Assembly (NCBI RefSeq): GCF_002135295.1
Contig: NZ_NEGG01000006.1
Span: 121,538 to 185,537, forward strand
Source of the DNA: Acinetobacter sp. ANC 5054
Lineage (GTDB): Bacteria > Pseudomonadota > Gammaproteobacteria > Pseudomonadales > Moraxellaceae
DNA: 64,000 nucleotides
Reading direction: 5' to 3'
Shown here: positions 8,774 through 17,990 of the stretch, in pieces
How positions within the stretch are numbered: the stretch's first letter is position 1
Layout of the letters: every line of letters starts with the position of its first letter
Program-made: the position numbers and the translations under genes
Notes under the pieces: model-generated
Seen by the model: the letters and a program-made list of their open reading frames with translations, nothing else
What the model was told of the DNA's origin: nothing
Databases searched by the model: none

Positions 8774-9700
8774 ATGCAGCCATTTTTGACCCGTAACCAA
8801 ATCGGTTCGCTCTGTGCAATCTGTGCAGCTTTTCTATTTAGCACCAAAGCCATATTTATTAAACAGGCTTATGCCCTTTCACCCGATGTTGATGCCACTG
8901 TACTTATGGCACTACGTATGGGAAGCGCTTTGCCTTTTTTCCTAATTATGGGATGGCTGAGTCGAACGCCGTATCGAGACATTTCTGCTAAAGATTGGTT
9001 GCAGCTGATTATTGCAGGCTTGCTTGGATATTATTTTGCAAGCTTGCTGGATTTTAAGGGACTGATGTATATCAGTGCGTCTTTAGAACGGATTATTTTA
9101 TTTTTATATCCCACCCTGACCGTGATTGCTTCTAGTCTTATTTTTCGGCAACGACTCAGTTTCAAAACTTTGTTTGCAATTGCCTTAAGTTATGGTGGTA
9201 CTGTCATTGTGATGTTACAAGAGCAAAGTAATACACCACATGAAAGCAATTTTTGGTTAGGGGCAAGTTTGGTCTTTGCCAGTGCGGTTGCCTTTGCTAC
9301 GTACTTACTCATGACACCAAAACTGATGATGAAGTTTGGTTCTTGGCATTATAACGGGCTGGCTCTGAGCATCGCCTGTCTTGGGACTTTAGTGCATTTT
9401 GCTTTAGCCATTCCTCAGCCCTTAGCATTAGTGGCTTCACTTCCACTGAGCATTTGGGGTTATGGCTTGATATTGGGCTTTTTTGTGACAGTCCTGCCAA
9501 CGGTTTTAATGATGCAAAGTATTGCTCGATTGGGTGCAGCACAATCTGCCATGATTGCTTCGATTGGTCCAATTTTAACGATTTTACTGGCCGTTGCTTT
9601 TTTGGATGAACATTTAAATGTGATTCAGTGGATGGGTTGTCTGTTAAATATCTTAGGCGTATTGATGATCACCTTATCCAAGAAAAAACTCGCGGGCTAA
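8774..9700 (+). CDS. EamA/DMT-family transporter
   Basis: 308 residues with ten predicted membrane helices in two EamA repeats, the standard layout of drug/metabolite transporters. The first repeat starts GSLCAICAAFLFSTKAIFIKQAY. The second ends with SMIASIGPILTILLAVAFLDEHL-like sequence (AQSAMIASIGPILTILLA) and a final hydrophobic helix. Substrate is unknown; family members export amino acids, metabolites or drugs. It is a single gene, convergent with soxR. Confidence 0.85.
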   Translation: MQPFLTRNQIGSLCAICAAFLFSTKAIFIKQAYALSPDVDATVLMALRMGSALPFFLIMGWLSRTPYRDISAKDWLQLIIAGLLGYYFASLLDFKGLMYISASLERIILFLYPTLTVIASSLIFRQRLSFKTLFAIALSYGGTVIVMLQEQSNTPHESNFWLGASLVFASAVAFATYLLMTPKLMMKFGSWHYNGLALSIACLGTLVHFALAIPQPLALVASLPLSIWGYGLILGFFVTVLPTVLMMQSIARLGAAQSAMIASIGPILTILLAVAFLDEHLNVIQWMGCLLNILGVLMITLSKKKLAG

Positions 9701-9724
9701 TTTCGAAAAACCCTAATAGCTTTT

Positions 9725-10249
9725 TTATTTCGGCAGCTTTTCATTTTCAACGTCTAAATCAGGCGTAGTGATGTTTTTCATACTCATCAAAACCTCTTGA
9801 AAATGTGCACCTGCCGAATCTTGCCCCAATTGATCATTGGGATTGCGCAGGGGACATTGTTTCAAGGATAAACAACCACAGCCGATACATTGGTCCAACT
9901 GCAAACGAAGCTGTAATAAATGGATTATCTGCTGATCCAATTGTGCTTGCCAACGCTGTGACATCTTTTTCCAATCGGCTTTGGATGCCGCTTTATGCTT
10001 AGGCAAAACTTCAAACGCATCATGTACATGTTGTAAGCTGATCCCCACTTGCTGTGCAATTTTAATAATCGCGACCCGACGCAACATGGAGCGTGGATAG
10101 CGCCGCTGATTACCTGCCGTCCGCGTGCTCCAAATCAAATCTTTTTCTTCATAAAACCGAAGTGCACTGACATTCACCCCACTTCTGGATGCTAGCTCAC
10201 CAATATTGAGCCAAATCTGTTCATTTTCTTGTGTTTTTGTATCCTGCAT
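9725..10249 (-). CDS. soxR: Redox-sensitive transcriptional activator SoxR
   Basis: 174 residues. The N-terminal MerR helix-turn-helix (LNIGELASRSGVNVSALRFYEEK) is followed by a dimerisation helix and the 2Fe-2S ligand motif with Cys at about 121, 124, 126 and 132 (CIGCGCLSLKQC). The oxidised cluster activates transcription from promoters with a 19 bp spacer. It is divergent from a RidA-like gene and an MFS exporter, with a perfect-looking SoxR box between them, which makes those two genes its likely local targets. No soxS gene is present, as usual outside enterics. Confidence 0.95.
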   Translation of the reverse strand: MQDTKTQENEQIWLNIGELASRSGVNVSALRFYEEKDLIWSTRTAGNQRRYPRSMLRRVAIIKIAQQVGISLQHVHDAFEVLPKHKAASKADWKKMSQRWQAQLDQQIIHLLQLRLQLDQCIGCGCLSLKQCPLRNPNDQLGQDSAGAHFQEVLMSMKNITTPDLDVENEKLPK

Positions 10250-10256
10250 TTTGCAC

Positions 10257-10287
10257 TTGACCTCAAGTTAACTTGAGCTTTGATACT
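10257..10287 (+). promoter_or_regulatory. SoxR box and 19 bp-spacer promoter
   Basis: The dyad CCTCAAGTTAACTTGAGC at 10261-10278 is nearly identical to the known SoxR operator. It lies between a -35 TTGACC (10257-10262) and a -10 GATACT (10282-10287) separated by exactly 19 bases, the overlong spacing that MerR-family activators correct. The promoter points at the RidA-like gene that starts at 10318. The same site may also repress or tune soxR on the other strand. Confidence 0.9.
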
Positions 10288-10317
10288 AGCAAAATTAACT
10301 CCTCATGAAGCAAAAAT

Positions 10318-10767
10318 ATGTCGCTACAAATCTCCGATACCCCCTTGCCGCTTATACAATTATTCAACCCTGAAACGTTATATAATCCTCAGCAAAATGG
10401 GTATAGTCACGTGGCAGTGGTGCAAAATTGCCATAAAATAGTGCACATATCGGGTCAAGGCGGTGAAAATCCACAAGGAGAATTGTCTGAACGATTTGAA
10501 CAGCAGCTACAGCAAGCGTTTCTAAACCTCAGTTCTGCTTTATACGCTGTAAATGCCCAGCTTTCAGACATTGCCATGCTGCGTGTTTTAATCACCCATT
10601 ATGACGCTGGAAAACATCAACATCTGATTCAAACCATGAATCAATATTGGCCAAATCAAGGCTTTCCAGCCTGCACACTGATTCCCGTACCCTGTCTTGC
10701 CTTAGCGGGCATGCAAATTGAAATTGAAGCTACTGCATATTGCCAAGCGAGCATCAGTAAGGATTAA
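10318..10767 (+). CDS. RidA/YjgF/Rid family protein
   Basis: 149 residues with the Rid fold pattern: VVQNCHKIVHISGQGGENPQGEL, then QLQQAFLNLSSALYAVNAQLSDIAMLRV and FPACTLIPVPCLALAGMQIEIEATA. RidA proteins hydrolyse reactive enamine/imine intermediates. This one is divergent enough that the activity is uncertain. It is the first gene downstream of the SoxR promoter and the MFS gene begins one base after its stop, so the two are probably co-induced by redox-cycling compounds. Confidence 0.85.
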   Translation: MSLQISDTPLPLIQLFNPETLYNPQQNGYSHVAVVQNCHKIVHISGQGGENPQGELSERFEQQLQQAFLNLSSALYAVNAQLSDIAMLRVLITHYDAGKHQHLIQTMNQYWPNQGFPACTLIPVPCLALAGMQIEIEATAYCQASISKD

Positions 10768-10768
10768 A

Positions 10769-11962
10769 ATGAACACACCTCTCGACATTAGCCACAACAA
10801 AGCACTTTTGTGGCTTATGGCCGCTGCTTGCGGATTATGCGCGGGTGCCAATTATTATTGCCAACCCTTAATCGCCTCGATTCAACAGAGTTTTGACATT
10901 CCTCAGTCCCAAGTGGCATTGACCGTGACCTTTGCTCAGGTGTCCTATGCCCTCGGCTTACTTTTTATTGTGCCGCTGGGCGATATCGTGAATAAAGCCA
11001 AATTTATTCCAGTGCTGATGCTCGGTGCGTCTTTCGGTCTAGGACTATGCGCGTTGTCCAACAATATTTATATGTTGTGGGTAGGTACAGTAATTACGGG
11101 CTTGTTTTCGGTTGCTGCTCAGGTCTTGATTCCACTGGTTACAGTCGCCATTCGACCTGAAAAAATCGGTCAGACTGTAGGTTTTTTGATGAGTGGGCTT
11201 TTGGTCGGGATTCTGTTATCGACCAGCCTTTCAGGTTTGTTGTCCAACCTCATTCATTGGAAATCGATTTATGTTCTCAGTGCTATTTTAATGCTGATAC
11301 TGGCAGGTTTACTTAAAAGTCGGCTCCCCAAAGTCAGTATTACGCGCATGCGTTATCTCGAAATTTTTCAGTCGATGGGTCAACTTCTCAAAACTGAACC
11401 TAGATTGATTTATCGTTCACTGATTGGTAGTTGTGCTTTTGCTGCTATGAGTATGCTGTTTTCCACCATTGCGATGCTCCTCACACAGCCACCTTTTGGT
11501 TTGGCCGATGTTTGGGTCGGTATTGTCACTTTGGTGGGGGTATTCGGCGCGCTTTCCACTCAACTGATCGGTCGTTGGGCCGATCAAGGTTATAACCAAA
11601 TTTTAACGTGGCTCGGTTGTAGCATTCTGGGTTTGAGTTGGGGATTGCTATATCTCGGTGGGCATTCTTTAACGTTTTATATTCTTGGATATGGATTCAT
11701 CAACTTAGGTTTAGCCATGGTCCATAGCTGTAACCAAAATATTATTTTTCAGCTCAATAAAACTGCTCGCTCTCGAGTTAACTCCATTTATATGACCGCC
11801 TACTTTATCGGTGGTGCTGGTGGATCTGCTCTAGGGGTCTTTGCTTGGCATCATGGCGGTTGGACTAGCACTTGTTTAACGGGCGTTGGCTTAGCAATTG
11901 CCGCTGCCGTTTTCATTGGATTAGACCAAATTTATACAGCTCGAAGCAAAGTCCAACATTAA
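10769..11962 (+). CDS. MFS transporter, SoxR-regulon candidate
   Basis: About 397 residues with twelve membrane helices. The N-terminus (LLWLMAAACGLCAGANYYCQPLI) and the motif-A-like PLGDIVNKAKFIPVLM place it in the major facilitator superfamily, in the group resembling sugar or arabinose-efflux type permeases (COG2814). The ATG at 10769 is preferred to an in-frame start at 10718, which would overlap the RidA-like gene by 50 bases and add a non-hydrophobic N-terminus. Under SoxR control it would be expected to export redox-active compounds. Substrate is unknown. Confidence 0.88.
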   Translation: MNTPLDISHNKALLWLMAAACGLCAGANYYCQPLIASIQQSFDIPQSQVALTVTFAQVSYALGLLFIVPLGDIVNKAKFIPVLMLGASFGLGLCALSNNIYMLWVGTVITGLFSVAAQVLIPLVTVAIRPEKIGQTVGFLMSGLLVGILLSTSLSGLLSNLIHWKSIYVLSAILMLILAGLLKSRLPKVSITRMRYLEIFQSMGQLLKTEPRLIYRSLIGSCAFAAMSMLFSTIAMLLTQPPFGLADVWVGIVTLVGVFGALSTQLIGRWADQGYNQILTWLGCSILGLSWGLLYLGGHSLTFYILGYGFINLGLAMVHSCNQNIIFQLNKTARSRVNSIYMTAYFIGGAGGSALGVFAWHHGGWTSTCLTGVGLAIAAAVFIGLDQIYTARSKVQH

Positions 11963-11972
11963 ATGGCAAGAC

Positions 11973-12002
11973 GAAAAAAGCCTCAATCACGAGGCTTTTT
12001 TC
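11973..12002 (+). terminator. Rho-independent terminator after the MFS gene
   Basis: AAAAAAGCCTC and GAGGCTTTTTT pair around AATCAC. It is symmetrical enough to serve the convergent gene at 12021 too. Confidence 0.85.
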
Positions 12003-12020
12003 ATGACACTGAATAATAAT

Positions 12021-12665
12021 TTAGCTGACTTGCACCACTGGATAAAAAGGCTTGGCTAAATCTAATGTTGCTGCATTTTCCAATAAAATGATCATAAATA
12101 CGGGCAACAACGCCAATAAAATCGTACAGGCGTCTTGAAGCTGTTTGCGATTTACTGAACTGTTATAGGTTGCACCACCATGTACGACCTGATTGCGTAA
12201 GGTATACATGCGATTAAACAACACCATTAAAATATCCACTGAATCTTTTTCGCTTAAGGCGCGCAAAACTTTTTGCTTTTCTTGAGCCAGACCTTCTTTG
12301 CAAGTGTCGTGGCTAATTTTCTGATTTTGATAATCCCAAAACCCCTGATAAACATATGGATTATCTAAAAACAAACGTATGGGCTGGCTAAAACGCTCCC
12401 ACAAAATCTTGTAAATTTTATGCTCCGAATCTTTTTGGCATATCAAATAAAGAAATTGCCTTAGACTTTGTTTATCCTGTGCACTTACCAAATCTTGTGC
12501 ATAAATCGCATTAAAGGATATCCAAAGACTAATAAATTGCAGATCCAAATCATCGTGCAAATCCATAGATTTTTTTAGCCAGCTTAAGCCACGATGAATC
12601 CTTAAATTGAATTGGTCACTAAATTGCGTTTTTTTACTTTTAAAAATTTCCTCAATAAGCAGCAT
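12021..12665 (-). CDS. HEPN-domain protein (Apea-like)
   Basis: 214 residues, all helical. Residues about 24-56 (RGLSWLKKSMDLHDDLDLQF then ISLWISFNAIYA) and 147-162 (MVLFNRMYTLRNQVVH) are typical of HEPN domains. The sequence R157-N-Q-V-V-H162 fits the Rx4-6H motif of HEPN RNases. Many HEPN proteins are RNase toxins or parts of defence systems, but chromosomal single-gene Apea-like versions are also common and uncharacterised. No nucleotidyltransferase antitoxin is adjacent. It is a stand-alone gene. Confidence 0.7.
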   Translation of the reverse strand: MLLIEEIFKSKKTQFSDQFNLRIHRGLSWLKKSMDLHDDLDLQFISLWISFNAIYAQDLVSAQDKQSLRQFLYLICQKDSEHKIYKILWERFSQPIRLFLDNPYVYQGFWDYQNQKISHDTCKEGLAQEKQKVLRALSEKDSVDILMVLFNRMYTLRNQVVHGGATYNSSVNRKQLQDACTILLALLPVFMIILLENAATLDLAKPFYPVVQVS

Positions 12666-12917
12666 GCTCTAAGACTTCCATTAGATTATTGGTTTATTTT
12701 TCTATGAATTAAACTTAACCTAATTTCGAATCCAGCTGCAATAACAAACTCAAATTTATCGTTATTTGTACGCTTAAATGAAAAAGAACATGGGAAATTT
12801 GAATATTTTTTAGTATAAAAAATATCTCAAAATTTAAAGTTAAAAATTCTTTTATCTTAGAACTACGATGATTTCTGCTGTGCAAGACACAGCAGATGGA
12901 CTGAGTGTAATTTGGAT
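12666..12917. other. Intergenic region with a stem-loop
   Basis: AT-rich, no credible gene. A perfect 8 bp stem (CTGCTGTG/CACAGCAG, 12875-12895, 5-base loop) lies just past the lipoprotein gene stop on the minus strand. It lacks a T-tract, so it could be a weak terminator or an mRNA 3' structure. Confidence 0.5.
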
Positions 12918-13331
12918 TTATTTTGCGGTATCTTGGCTTAAAAATATGTAGCGTTCAAGTTGATCATTTTCATCAAAAATTAACTCATAAGACATCTTTT
13001 TACCATTAAATACACTTTCCGTTGGGGTACCCACTAATTCCCACAAGCCCACGGTCGCGACATCTGCTGCACCATGTAAAAATGCACGCCCAACTTTACT
13101 CGCAGTCGAATAACCTTGAGTAAAGGTATAAATTTCATGACGTTTTCCATTTCTAAATTCAGATGTAACGGGTGCACCAAATTCAGCAATCACTAAGCTT
13201 CGAGAAAGCCCCTGCTGAATCATTTCGGTATTTTTCTTGGCCGGTTGCTTGCTGGCCATAATCACGGAACAGCCTGTCGTCATTGACAAACACATTGCTA
13301 CAACAATTCCACATCCTAATTTTTTTATCAT
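12918..13331 (-). CDS. Small lipoprotein, unknown function
   Basis: 137 residues from the ATG at 13331. That start gives a lipoprotein signal peptide (MIKKLGCGIVVAMCLSMTTGC) with acylated Cys at about 21 and a GGGGA binding site upstream; an ATG at 13379 would place charged residues before it. The mature part includes SRSLVIAEFGAPVTSEFRNGKRHEIYTF, reminiscent of SmpA/OmlA-like folds in which a conserved G-P pair follows a short helix. It is likely anchored in an outer or inner membrane leaflet. Function is unknown. Confidence 0.75.
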   Translation of the reverse strand: MIKKLGCGIVVAMCLSMTTGCSVIMASKQPAKKNTEMIQQGLSRSLVIAEFGAPVTSEFRNGKRHEIYTFTQGYSTASKVGRAFLHGAADVATVGLWELVGTPTESVFNGKKMSYELIFDENDQLERYIFLSQDTAK

Positions 13332-13488
13332 TAACGTATTCCCCACGTTCTTCGTTTTTACTTTTACATACATATCCATGTGTTGTAGATATTAAGGGCT
13401 AATTGATTTTTTTGCATTTTTTTAAAATGCACATCATCTGATTTTTAGATTTTTTATGGCTAATTTCTCAAAAGCTCAAATCCTAAAT

Positions 13489-14886
13489 TTAAGACTTGGT
13501 GTTAAACCAATTTTTCCATGAACTGGTTTGACGTGTTTCAATCGCAACAGTGGGAATGATTTCATGTTTGAGCACATTGACCTGCCCTACGCTTTTTGCC
13601 AATCGAGCTTTTACCGAATGAATGCATTCACGATCTTCAAATTCGCAGCGATCTAAATGTGTGCCACCACACGGTCCATTCGCCAGACCTTTTGGACAAG
13701 TTTCAGGACAAATATATAGCGTTTCACCTAAGCGACATTGACCACAACTTTCACAACCTACCATACCTTGCTTGGTCATCAATTCAGTTGAAAGTAAGGC
13801 TTGATCCGCTTTAGGTTTGTTCCAAAAATTGGATGAAAAGACCAAGCCGCCGAGACCTTTCGCCATTTTTGAACTAAAAAACAACTCATGCATCATATGC
13901 ATGCTTTTATATTTCAAGATCTGCTCACCCGAAGCCCGATAATTATCTACACCTTCAGGTTGAAAACCTTTGATCGATGTTGTTTGCCATAGTTGATCCC
14001 AAAGCGCACGACATTCAGACAAACTGAGCTTTGCATATTGCGCAATCGCTTGTTGTAACTTGGCTTGTTCTGTTGGCTGATGACAGGCTGAAAGATGAAC
14101 TCCTGCATAACCCAAATGACGGCAAATTAAAATTTGTAGGGCACATCGTGCATAGACGTTTTGCTCTGCCATATCAGGGTTAAGTCGCTTTTCATGCTCT
14201 AAAAAATTCAGCATATATGGCGTGAGCACAATGCCTGCAACTTTTTGCTTATGCATAAAGCGTGCGCGAGCAAAAGTCAGTGGCATAACACAAGCCATGA
14301 TGGGAATCTGCGGATATTGCTGTTTCATGTGCTGTTGATAGTCACGAAGTACATCCAAATCAAAACCCAATTGAGTGATGACAAAATCTGCACCAGCTTG
14401 AATTTTCTTATTTAATTTATAGTACTGCGCAGCATGTTCGGCTTCAGCATATTTAAATGGATTAAATGCTACACCAAGATAAAAACCACCATGCTTTTTG
14501 GCAGCGACGACCTGATTAACCGACTCTAAATAACGACTTCTTAAAGCGGGATTTTCTGATCCATCATGATGTTGCTTAAGCTTATCCCCTGATAGCAGCA
14601 ATAGATTATGTACATCCTTGCGCCGTGCCATTTCTAGAAATTTTTCAAAGTCAGCGATATCTTGCCCTTTTCCTGAATAATGCAAAATTTTATCAACATC
14701 TTCAGGATAAGCCGACATCATATCAAGTGGTGCAGGATCATGATCGGTTTGCACTCGATCTGCCAATGTCATACATGCAGGAAAATCAGCAAAAGTTTTC
14801 AGCACTGGCTGAGGCTTTGCCGTAGTCAGGTACTCAAAAGAAATACAAAACTGATGCTGCTTTAAAAACTGTGATAATGAAGACAT
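13489..14886 (-). CDS. Methylenetetrahydrofolate reductase-like protein with C-terminal Cys-rich domain
   Basis: About 465 residues. The first 290 or so form a MetF-like TIM barrel (FCISFEYLTTAKPQP, GGFYLGVAFNPF, GADFVITQLGFDLDVL, IPIMACVMPLT). The last 90 carry a Cys-rich MTHFR C-terminal domain (CESCGQCRLGETLYICPETC, then GPCGGTHLDRCEF), which probably binds zinc or an Fe-S cluster. Such fusions occur outside the classic methionine pathway and may work with C1 transfer or corrinoid systems. Whether it makes methyl-THF is unknown. The start at 14886 begins the conserved barrel; an in-frame ATG at 14922 is possible. Confidence 0.82.
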   Translation of the reverse strand: MSSLSQFLKQHQFCISFEYLTTAKPQPVLKTFADFPACMTLADRVQTDHDPAPLDMMSAYPEDVDKILHYSGKGQDIADFEKFLEMARRKDVHNLLLLSGDKLKQHHDGSENPALRSRYLESVNQVVAAKKHGGFYLGVAFNPFKYAEAEHAAQYYKLNKKIQAGADFVITQLGFDLDVLRDYQQHMKQQYPQIPIMACVMPLTFARARFMHKQKVAGIVLTPYMLNFLEHEKRLNPDMAEQNVYARCALQILICRHLGYAGVHLSACHQPTEQAKLQQAIAQYAKLSLSECRALWDQLWQTTSIKGFQPEGVDNYRASGEQILKYKSMHMMHELFFSSKMAKGLGGLVFSSNFWNKPKADQALLSTELMTKQGMVGCESCGQCRLGETLYICPETCPKGLANGPCGGTHLDRCEFEDRECIHSVKARLAKSVGQVNVLKHEIIPTVAIETRQTSSWKNWFNTKS

Positions 14887-15167
14887 AAGAAAATTAAAAA
14901 ATAGAACTGAGTCGAAAGACATGAAAGTTTATAAAATTATAGATTATTCACATGAAAAGATAAATTACACTTTATAGTGATCAATTGGATTGTAACTTAT
15001 GAGTCCTTTGACCATCTAGCCTGATCCAAATGTACCAAGCTGTAAATTATGCTACTATGGCGCCCGTTCTGAAGCGCAGCTTTTTTCAGCATCCCTTGTC
15101 CAGTCAAGTGACATTCAAATTCAATTTTATCGTTCTTCCCTCTTGTTCATTTAAGGCGTGATTTTTA

Positions 15168-15248
15168 ATGACTGATCTCAATACCATTGAAAATAATCTT
15201 CAACCACGAATCAGTGTGGCGCCGATGATGGATTGGACAACAAGATAA
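15168..15248 (+). pseudogene. dusA: dusA 5' stub left by island insertion
   Basis: Starting at the ATG at 15168, the first 25 codons encode a DusA N-terminus (PRISVAPMMDWTT) and then run into island sequence and a TAA at 15246. It keeps the original chromosomal upstream region, including TGATTTTTA before the ATG, which is also found before the intact copy at 38867. It is the left remnant of the gene disrupted by the island; a 26-residue peptide could still be made. Confidence 0.92.
15219..15238. repeat. attL core of the island
   Basis: 20 bp identical to attR at 38919-38938. Similarity extends outward with a single mismatch (CGAATCAGTGT on the left side of both). It encodes DusA residues APMMDW. 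Confidence 0.88.
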
Positions 15249-15294
15249 AATAATCCATTAATTTACAGCAACTTAAAATAAAAAAATTAAGTTA

Positions 15295-15314
15295 AGGTGT
15301 AAATTTGGAGTAAA
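15295..15314 (+). promoter_or_regulatory. Candidate integrase arm-type sites, left end
   Basis: AGGTGTAAA (15295) and TGGAGTAAA (15306) form a direct pair about one helical turn apart, 57 bp inside attL. A closely related pair, TGGTGTAAA twice, lies near the right end at 38764 and 38776. Tyrosine integrases of the lambda type bind such arm sites through an N-terminal domain. The role is inferred. Confidence 0.45.
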
Positions 15315-15322
15315 CTTTATTT

Positions 15323-15842
15323 TTATGTATCAAAACATAAATCTTCAATATTTTCACTCCCCAATAGATTATTCACAGTTACAAGAGCTGTATCAGATAG
15401 TGTTTGAGTAGCTAACACAGCTAGCCTCGTCATTGGGCAAGAAATGGAAACATAAAAAAGATTACGTGCTCTATAAAAAACCTTTCGTATTTGCTTTAGT
15501 CAATTTTTTAGTCTCAAGTAACTCTAAAAGCTGTGGCCACTTATAGTGATTCCAGCCACCACCTAAGACCACTAATACATTCTCAAACTCAGCCCCCTTT
15601 ACACTATGCTGCGTTGCAAAAGGAGTCTGTTTTTCAATAAACCTTGTAACCTCGATAACTTCCTTATATTCGATTTCTCTTAATTTATTATAACGTTGTA
15701 GTGTTGAAGACCATTCCTCTTTAGGTGTATCTATAAATGAAAGAAGCTCCTCCTCCCTTCTAATTATTCGATCTGGTGGTAATGGCCGTTTTGTAGTCTT
15801 TAAATGATCTATCACTTGACCAATAGTTCCTTCAGTCCTTAA
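15323..15842 (-). pseudogene. UvrD/Rep-like helicase, truncated and frameshifted C-terminus
   Basis: The first frame (to a stop at 15471) includes FATQHSVKGAEFENVLVVLG, the UvrD_C_2 motif of superfamily 1 helicases. Removing one base from the A6 run at 15475-15480 (plus strand) continues the protein into RARNLFYVSISCPMTRLAVL and on to a TAA at 15323, which is the expected end of the family. The N-terminal motor half is missing; homology begins right at the stop of arsO. This helicase type often accompanies OLD-family nucleases, as in Gabija GajB, but no partner is present here. Confidence 0.72.
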
Positions 15843-15844
15843 CT

Positions 15845-16945
15845 TTAGTAATTGATCCTAGCCAAATAAGCAGCTATTTGATCTACAGTTGCTCTTGCTG
15901 TTCTAGAAACCCCAATGAGTGTTGCGGATGCCATGCCTGTCCATTCCCCATAGCCAACCAACCAAAGGTTATTTATTTTTACTGAGCGCCCATCATTCAC
16001 AGTAACTGTCTGATCAGGCTCTACCACATCAAGACTTCTTAAGTGAGTCAATGAAGCTTTGAACCCTGTACACCAAATCACAGCATCTACTGCTTGTCTT
16101 GTACCATCAGCCCAAACAATGGAATGCTCCTCAAATGAGGTAAAAGGCTCTCTACTATGTAGTACGCCACGTTCGCGGGCCTCTTTGACACTGTCTATCA
16201 TGACAATATCACCCAGACCACCAACGGGTTGATCAATCACACGACCTTCCTGTTGGGCTTTTAAACGTTCAGTTGCCCGAAGAAATAAAACACGCCCATC
16301 AACATCATCCGATAAAAATTGAGGTGGTGTTACTGTGACCCAAGTGGTATCTGCAACTTTTGAGACTTCGGCAAGAATTTGTGCCCCTGAGTTACCACCA
16401 CCAACTACAATCACTTTCTTGTTGATAAAAGGCTCTGGATTTACATAATGTGCTGAATGCGTTTGTAATCCTTCAAATCGTTCATATCCTTCATAATGGG
16501 GAATATAAGGCTGACTCCATGTCCCAGTAGCACTGACCACCGCTTTAGCTCGCCAATATTGATCGCCAGCATACACATCTAAATAGCCATCTTTTTGTTC
16601 TATATGGTCGACATGAATTGGTCGAATAATTGGAAATTGATATCGTTGCTCGTATGCTGACAAGTAGCCAATCACTTCATTTCGCGTTGGGTAAGTCTGC
16701 TCAGTTGTGGGCATCATCCAACCTGACAATGAACTCCAAGTATTTGGAGAAAAAAGACGAAGAGATTCCCAAGCATGTGACCATGCACCACCTGCCTGAG
16801 ATTGGTCATCTAAAATAATAAATGGAATTTTCTTACGTTTGAGGAAATAAGCTGTGGCAAGGGCTGCCTGACCACCACCAATAATGATTACATCGACTTC
16901 AGTTTGTAATTGAGTCAAAGCTTCTCTCCTATTATTTATAGTCAT
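15845..16945 (-). CDS. arsO: ArsO-like flavin-dependent monooxygenase
   Basis: About 366 residues. The N-terminal FAD motif is [20 protein letters not shown] and the NADPH motif is [19 protein letters not shown]. The FMO-type linker is seen around [14 protein letters not shown]. This pattern with [19 protein letters not shown] belongs to the group called ArsO in arsenic operons, whose chemistry is not firmly known. The ATG at 16945 is preferred; a TTG at 16972 lies inside the terminator stem of trxB. The terminator between the two suggests partial read-through or its own promoter. Confidence 0.82.
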   Translation of the reverse strand: MTINNRREALTQLQTEVDVIIIGGGQAALATAYFLKRKKIPFIILDDQSQAGGAWSHAWESLRLFSPNTWSSLSGWMMPTTEQTYPTRNEVIGYLSAYEQRYQFPIIRPIHVDHIEQKDGYLDVYAGDQYWRAKAVVSATGTWSQPYIPHYEGYERFEGLQTHSAHYVNPEPFINKKVIVVGGGNSGAQILAEVSKVADTTWVTVTPPQFLSDDVDGRVLFLRATERLKAQQEGRVIDQPVGGLGDIVMIDSVKEARERGVLHSREPFTSFEEHSIVWADGTRQAVDAVIWCTGFKASLTHLRSLDVVEPDQTVTVNDGRSVKINNLWLVGYGEWTGMASATLIGVSRTARATVDQIAAYLARINY

Positions 16946-16955
16946 AATCAAAATA

Positions 16956-16984
16956 ACGCCCAGTCTACTCAACAGACTGGGCGT
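16956..16984 (-). terminator. Terminator between trxB and arsO
   Basis: ACGCCCAGTCT and AGACTGGGCGT form an 11 bp perfect stem with a 7-base loop. Read on the minus strand it is followed by TATTTTG, a modest T-tract. It would attenuate or end the ars-trxB transcript before arsO. Confidence 0.7.
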
Positions 16985-17019
16985 ATTTTATAAAATTTTC
17001 AAGCGTTTAAATGAGCCTT

Positions 17020-17979
<960 letters not shown>

Positions 17980-17990
17980 TCACCTAAAGT

